Assembly (NCBI GenBank): GCA_017882245.1
Contig: JADGPV010000065.1
Coordinates: 1 to 8,774, forward strand
Source of the DNA: Bacteroidales bacterium
GTDB lineage: Bacteria > Bacteroidota > Bacteroidia > Bacteroidales > VadinHA17
Length of the DNA stretch: 8,774 nucleotides
Reading direction: 5' to 3'
Numbering within the stretch: position 1 is the first letter of the stretch; each line of letters begins with the position of its first letter. This document shows positions 7,101-8,774 of the stretch, piece by piece. The translations under genes were made by a program, and so were the position numbers. A model generated the notes under the pieces. That model did no database searches. It saw only the letters and a list, made by a program, of their open reading frames with translations, and was not told the origin of the DNA.

Positions 7101-8406
7101 AACCCCATGGCTCATAATATGAAGGATATAAGGTCAGATCAAACCCGATAAGCAACTCATAGTAAGTTTTATTGAAGATTCCATCAGCGCCGTTAAGATA
7201 GGAAGGAACAAAGATCACTTTAACACTGTCAGCCTCTTTGTTCTGAATGTTCTCCCTGGCAAGCTGTCTGATAACCGGGTCATCATTGACATAATGAAGA
7301 CCATGAGTCAGGTACCTGTCGCCATCCGTGACGAAAGTTCCGCTGCTCAGCGCTGTGACAAGATCCTGCCTTGGGCCTTTATGATATGCCGGGACAAGGA
7401 TGAATGCAACACACTTCCTGTCAGAATCCTTCTTCTTATTTATCGCCCCCAGTGAGGACAGGAAGAGATCAATGCCTTTATTTCTGTATTCATACCTGCC
7501 ACTTGTTGATATTAGAAGTGTGTCTGCAGGAAGAGTGTATCCCAGCAGAGCGCCGGCTACGGATAAAAGTTTTTCGCGTGCCGCATTTCTGCAGCCCTCA
7601 AAATCGTCAGGCGAAGGGACAAATGTATCTTCAAAACCGTTGGGAGTAATTACATCAGGCTTTTTATCAAGGAAAGCAAGACATTCACGTCCGGTGATCT
7701 CACTCACTGCAGTGAAGACATCTGCCTGTGCGGCTGTGATCTTTTCGAGCGACTGCTTGGACGTTACATTCAGCTCATGGGCTGTCTGCACCGGGTTGTA
7801 TTCGTTCATCTTGCCGTAGAGCTGTCTGTTGTTGCCGGCAATGCTGCGCCCAAGTACTGTCGCATGGGTTGTGAATGCGGTGGTTATCCACGGTGCATTT
7901 TTTTCCAGGTAAAGTATACCGGCACCCGTCATCCATTCATGAAACTGTGCAACCACTCTCGGAAACTCGCGGTAATACGTGGTGAAGCTCTCAATTACTT
8001 TCCCGGCAGCATAACCGAACAATGCCGGTTCAATATAATCCCACTGTCCCGATATGCTGTCAAGTTTATAAGTTTCCCATAAACGGGCAAATATGTCATT
8101 CTGCTGACCAAAGTAAGGTGTGAAGTCCACCAGCATCACACGCGGCTGACCTTTGATATTCCAGCGTCCCGTCCTTACTTTCAGGCCTTCCTGGGCCGCA
8201 ACAGTTTTCCACTGAAGGAACATGGTGTCATCAGGTGTGAATTCTGGATTTGTCTTATCGTCGCGCCATACATCCGGTCCGATAAGAACATAATTATCCC
8301 CGAATTCATATGTGGCATTCAGCGCTTTGGTTGAAATGACAGTGTAAATGCCTCCTACCTTGTTGCATACTTCCCAGCTTGTTTCAAATAAAAAGTCAGC
8401 TTTCAT
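4183..8406 (-). CDS. Glycogen synthase (GT3) - alpha-glucan phosphorylase (GT35) fusion protein
   Basis: One uninterrupted 1407-residue frame carries two complete enzymes with opposite activities. Residues 1-540 are a GT3 glycogen synthase, which adds glucose (UDP-glucose in this family) to chain ends. It shows CNKVGGIYTVI (14-24), QFHEWMTGAG (154-163), TTHATVLGR (179-187), TPNG (254-257), GRYEYRNKG (303-311) and YYEPWGYTPLE, with the E-x7-E pair Glu432/Glu440. A linker of about 25-30 residues follows. Residues 568-1407 are a short-type phosphorylase releasing glucose-1-phosphate: a DUF3417 domain (about 575-655, with LWWSWN and DPTLWEDV), SGGLGVLAGD (681-690), HSNEGHSAF (829-837), THTPVPAGH (869-877), ARRFATYKR (1058-1066) and EASGTSGEK, whose Lys1161 should bind PLP. 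The last 100 residues form the usual beta-rich tail of such phosphorylases. Each half has the normal stand-alone length. The first ATG starts the GT3 fold directly, with an A/T-rich leader and no Shine-Dalgarno. A partial gene lies 77 bases upstream on the same strand. Confidence 0.95.
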   Translation of the reverse strand: MKADFLFETSWEVCNKVGGIYTVISTKALNATYEFGDNYVLIGPDVWRDDKTNPEFTPDDTMFLQWKTVAAQEGLKVRTGRWNIKGQPRVMLVDFTPYFGQQNDIFARLWETYKLDSISGQWDYIEPALFGYAAGKVIESFTTYYREFPRVVAQFHEWMTGAGILYLEKNAPWITTAFTTHATVLGRSIAGNNRQLYGKMNEYNPVQTAHELNVTSKQSLEKITAAQADVFTAVSEITGRECLAFLDKKPDVITPNGFEDTFVPSPDDFEGCRNAAREKLLSVAGALLGYTLPADTLLISTSGRYEYRNKGIDLFLSSLGAINKKKDSDRKCVAFILVPAYHKGPRQDLVTALSSGTFVTDGDRYLTHGLHYVNDDPVIRQLARENIQNKEADSVKVIFVPSYLNGADGIFNKTYYELLIGFDLTLYPSYYEPWGYTPLESLMFHVPTVTTNLSGFGMWVNTYFDNPGNGCLVLNRTDDNEKEVTDEMEAYIRKFMQMSREDVGTARDKAWEVSRIANWTALFHYYTDAYTFALEKSEDRQEQPREYARILEATEVQVSKPHQVPVWKDIYVQSELPQRLSYLKDLSSNLWWSWNSEAEFLFRRMDPTLWEDVAHNPKRLLETIDYKRLVVLADDGVFLDDSNRIFREFTEYLARPDNTELPSVAYFSMEFGIHPSLKIYSGGLGVLAGDYLKEASDSNVKITGIGLLYRYGYFRQKLGPKGEQQTIYEAENFSQLPVKQVKDSKNNVLTISLTWPGRTVKARVWLASVGKVNLYLLDTDIDENIPEDRAITNYLYGGDSENRLKQELILGIGGMRALIELGIKPDIYHSNEGHSAFIGFERLRHFIEDDHLTFEQAIEIVRASTLFTTHTPVPAGHDAFEEDLLRKYISHYHTRLNITWDQLMALGRCQSDNDRKFNMSYLATRFSQEMNGVSQLHGHVSRGLFAKLWPGYLRDELYIGYVTNGVHHSTWIAPEWEQVYEKITGKKHFDETDREQWEKIYQVEDEKVFEVKMRLKKRLFDNIRKRLQSDMLEKHVSPRTLMNISSHLNEKALTIGFARRFATYKRANLLFRDLDRLAKIVNNAERPVQFIFAGKAHPNDGGGQDLIRRINEVSQMPQFAGKVLFLDNYDIEMAKYLVRGVDIWLNTPTRPLEASGTSGEKAVMNGTIHFSVLDGWWVEGYRAFAGWALPKKRTYSDKDLQDDIDAETIYNMLEYEIGPAYYSRDDDGIPREWTSYIKNTMVKVAPEFTTRRMLNDYLEKYYKKLYKRSKRMVADNYALARELADWKSQITRAWEDIEIIKYDFKNAVKNVYRSGHSYSTEILLDIKNIPPENVGVEMVVTRMLKNGEHAFFTSKEFKFVNRKKGRALYSVDFQPEMAGTFFYGIRIYAKHKDLPHRQDFCLLRWVD
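4201..4219. terminator. Candidate bidirectional transcript-end hairpin at the convergent gene junction
   Basis: A perfect 7-bp stem, CAGGCAG / CTGCCTG, with the 5-base loop AAATC, begins 19 bases past the branching-enzyme stop codon. On the minus strand the same bases encode residues 1397-1402 of the fusion protein, six codons before its end. With one base between the opposing stop codons there is no intergenic room, so a hairpin within coding sequence is the only obvious transcript-end structure. There is no clean T-run after it on either strand, so it is not a textbook intrinsic terminator. Confidence 0.35.
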
Positions 8407-8483
8407 TTTTATATATCTAATAGTCGTTCAATACGCCTGGGCGCATTATGGATACCTTATATGTTTAACCTAAACAGCTATTC
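8407..8483 (-). other. Intergenic leader of the synthase/phosphorylase fusion gene
   Basis: These 77 bases lie between the stop codon of the upstream partial gene and the fusion ATG, both on the minus strand. Read toward the fusion, the stretch ends in an A/T-rich run (ATATATAAAA) directly before the ATG. No TAnnTTTG promoter element, no Shine-Dalgarno sequence and no terminator with a T-run is visible, so co-transcription with the upstream gene is plausible but not shown. Confidence 0.4.
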
Positions 8484-8774
8484 TTACTTTTTGGCTTTTG
8501 CGGCCGTGGTTTTTCGTGAAGCTGTCTTTTTCACGATTGGTTTTTTCGACGTGGCTTTGCCAGCAACAGCTTTTTTTGCAGTTGCCGCCGGGCTTTTCTC
8601 CCCTTTGGGTTTCACTGCTTTTGTCCTGACTATGCGGCCCTTTTTCTCAAACTTTGTTAATTTCTCCTGCAGCTCACTGATAAGATGATCTTTGGTCTCA
8701 ACTGCTGCTGCGAGGCGATTAACCTCCTCGTCATGGACATTTGCCGGAGCTACAGCCTTAAGCCTTATCTCAAA
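8484..8774 (-). CDS. C-terminal part of an unidentified protein with a Lys/Ala-rich tail (possibly a GH57-type enzyme)
   Basis: The frame is open from the window edge to TAA at 8484-8486, giving the last 96 residues; the start is outside. Residues 1-47 of the visible part (FEIRLKAVAP..., then DEEVNRLAAAVETKDHLISE) read like the end of a globular domain followed by a short amphipathic, coiled-coil-like helix. Residues 51-96 are strikingly basic: 15 Lys, 1 Arg and 11 Ala, with a single acidic residue, in AKKA/SKKP/VKKT/AAKAKK units like a histone H1 or HU-type tail. It is probably disordered. I do not recognise the protein with certainty. From memory, Bacteroidota GH57 alpha-amylase-like proteins found near glycogen genes end in a similar helix after a YMNVLSDF-like motif, which would suit the neighbourhood; this is a guess. 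The gene runs in the same direction as the fusion gene, 77 bases before it. Confidence 0.75.
   Translation of the reverse strand, partial: FEIRLKAVAPANVHDEEVNRLAAAVETKDHLISELQEKLTKFEKKGRIVRTKAVKPKGEKSPAATAKKAVAGKATSKKPIVKKTASRKTTAAKAKK

Noticed and set aside
6721..7122. Plus-strand open frame of 133 codons opposite the fusion gene
   Set aside because: It is antisense to the well-supported GT3 catalytic region, its translation resembles no known family, and it has no supported start signal. It is a shadow of the coding strand.
7400..7819. Plus-strand open frame of 139 codons opposite the fusion gene
   Set aside because: It is antisense to the conserved GT3 core and has a low-complexity, unfamiliar translation, as expected of a shadow frame.
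4183..8406. Possibility that the fusion is an artefact of a missed stop or frameshift
   Set aside because: Both domains stay in one frame through a plausible linker, no degenerate codons or homopolymer run mark the join, and no Met start precedes the phosphorylase domain. An artefact would have to remove a stop, a spacer and a start codon together.
8463..8475. Short inverted repeat GTTTA-ACC-TAAAC just after the stop of the upstream partial gene
   Set aside because: The stem is only 5 bp, mostly A/T, with a 3-base loop and no following T-run. It is too weak to call a terminator.
8461..8688. Plus-strand 75-codon frame with a hydrophobic, Phe/Ala-rich product that looks like a membrane peptide
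   Set aside because: The hydrophobicity is simply the complement of the Lys-rich (AAA/AAG) codons of the minus-strand tail; TTT/CTT on this strand reads as Phe/Leu. There is no independent support.

Overview
The window suggests a member of the Bacteroidota, probably Bacteroidales-like. Three things point there: a GT3-type (animal/fungal-like) glycogen synthase in a bacterium, gene starts without Shine-Dalgarno sequences but with A/T-rich leaders, and one good match to the TAnnTTTG -7 promoter element typical of that phylum. This is inference from gene families and signals; no rRNA or other marker is present.

Layout. Bases 1-1095 (minus strand) hold the first 365 codons of S-adenosylhomocysteine hydrolase, cut by the window edge. 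Upstream of it on the same strand lies ribF (1147-2085), the bifunctional riboflavin kinase/FAD synthetase. A 65-base divergent intergenic region separates ribF from a plus-strand 1,4-alpha-glucan branching enzyme of the GBE1-like type (2151-4181). Facing it on the minus strand, with one base between the two stop codons, is a 1407-residue open reading frame (4183-8406). It joins a complete GT3 glycogen synthase to a complete GT35 alpha-glucan phosphorylase. Upstream of this fusion on the same strand is the C-terminal end of another gene (8484-8774) that finishes in a short coiled-coil-like segment and a Lys/Ala-rich, histone-H1-like tail.

How the genes work together. Bases 2151-8406 form a compact glycogen locus. 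The GT3 half should build alpha-1,4 chains (UDP-glucose is the family's donor), the branching enzyme adds alpha-1,6 branches, and the GT35 half releases glucose-1-phosphate by phosphorolysis. Synthesis and breakdown enzymes are therefore held in one polypeptide at a fixed 1:1 ratio. The synthase half keeps the catalytic E-x7-E motif but has lost most of the arginine cluster that binds glucose-6-phosphate in the animal and yeast enzymes, so any regulation is likely to differ. The ahcY and ribF genes are housekeeping genes with no evident link to glycogen.

The most interesting items are the synthase-phosphorylase fusion, its altered regulatory helix, the hairpin written into its last codons at the tail-to-tail junction with the branching enzyme, and the basic tail on the upstream partial gene. 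No RNA genes, mobile elements or CRISPR arrays were seen.
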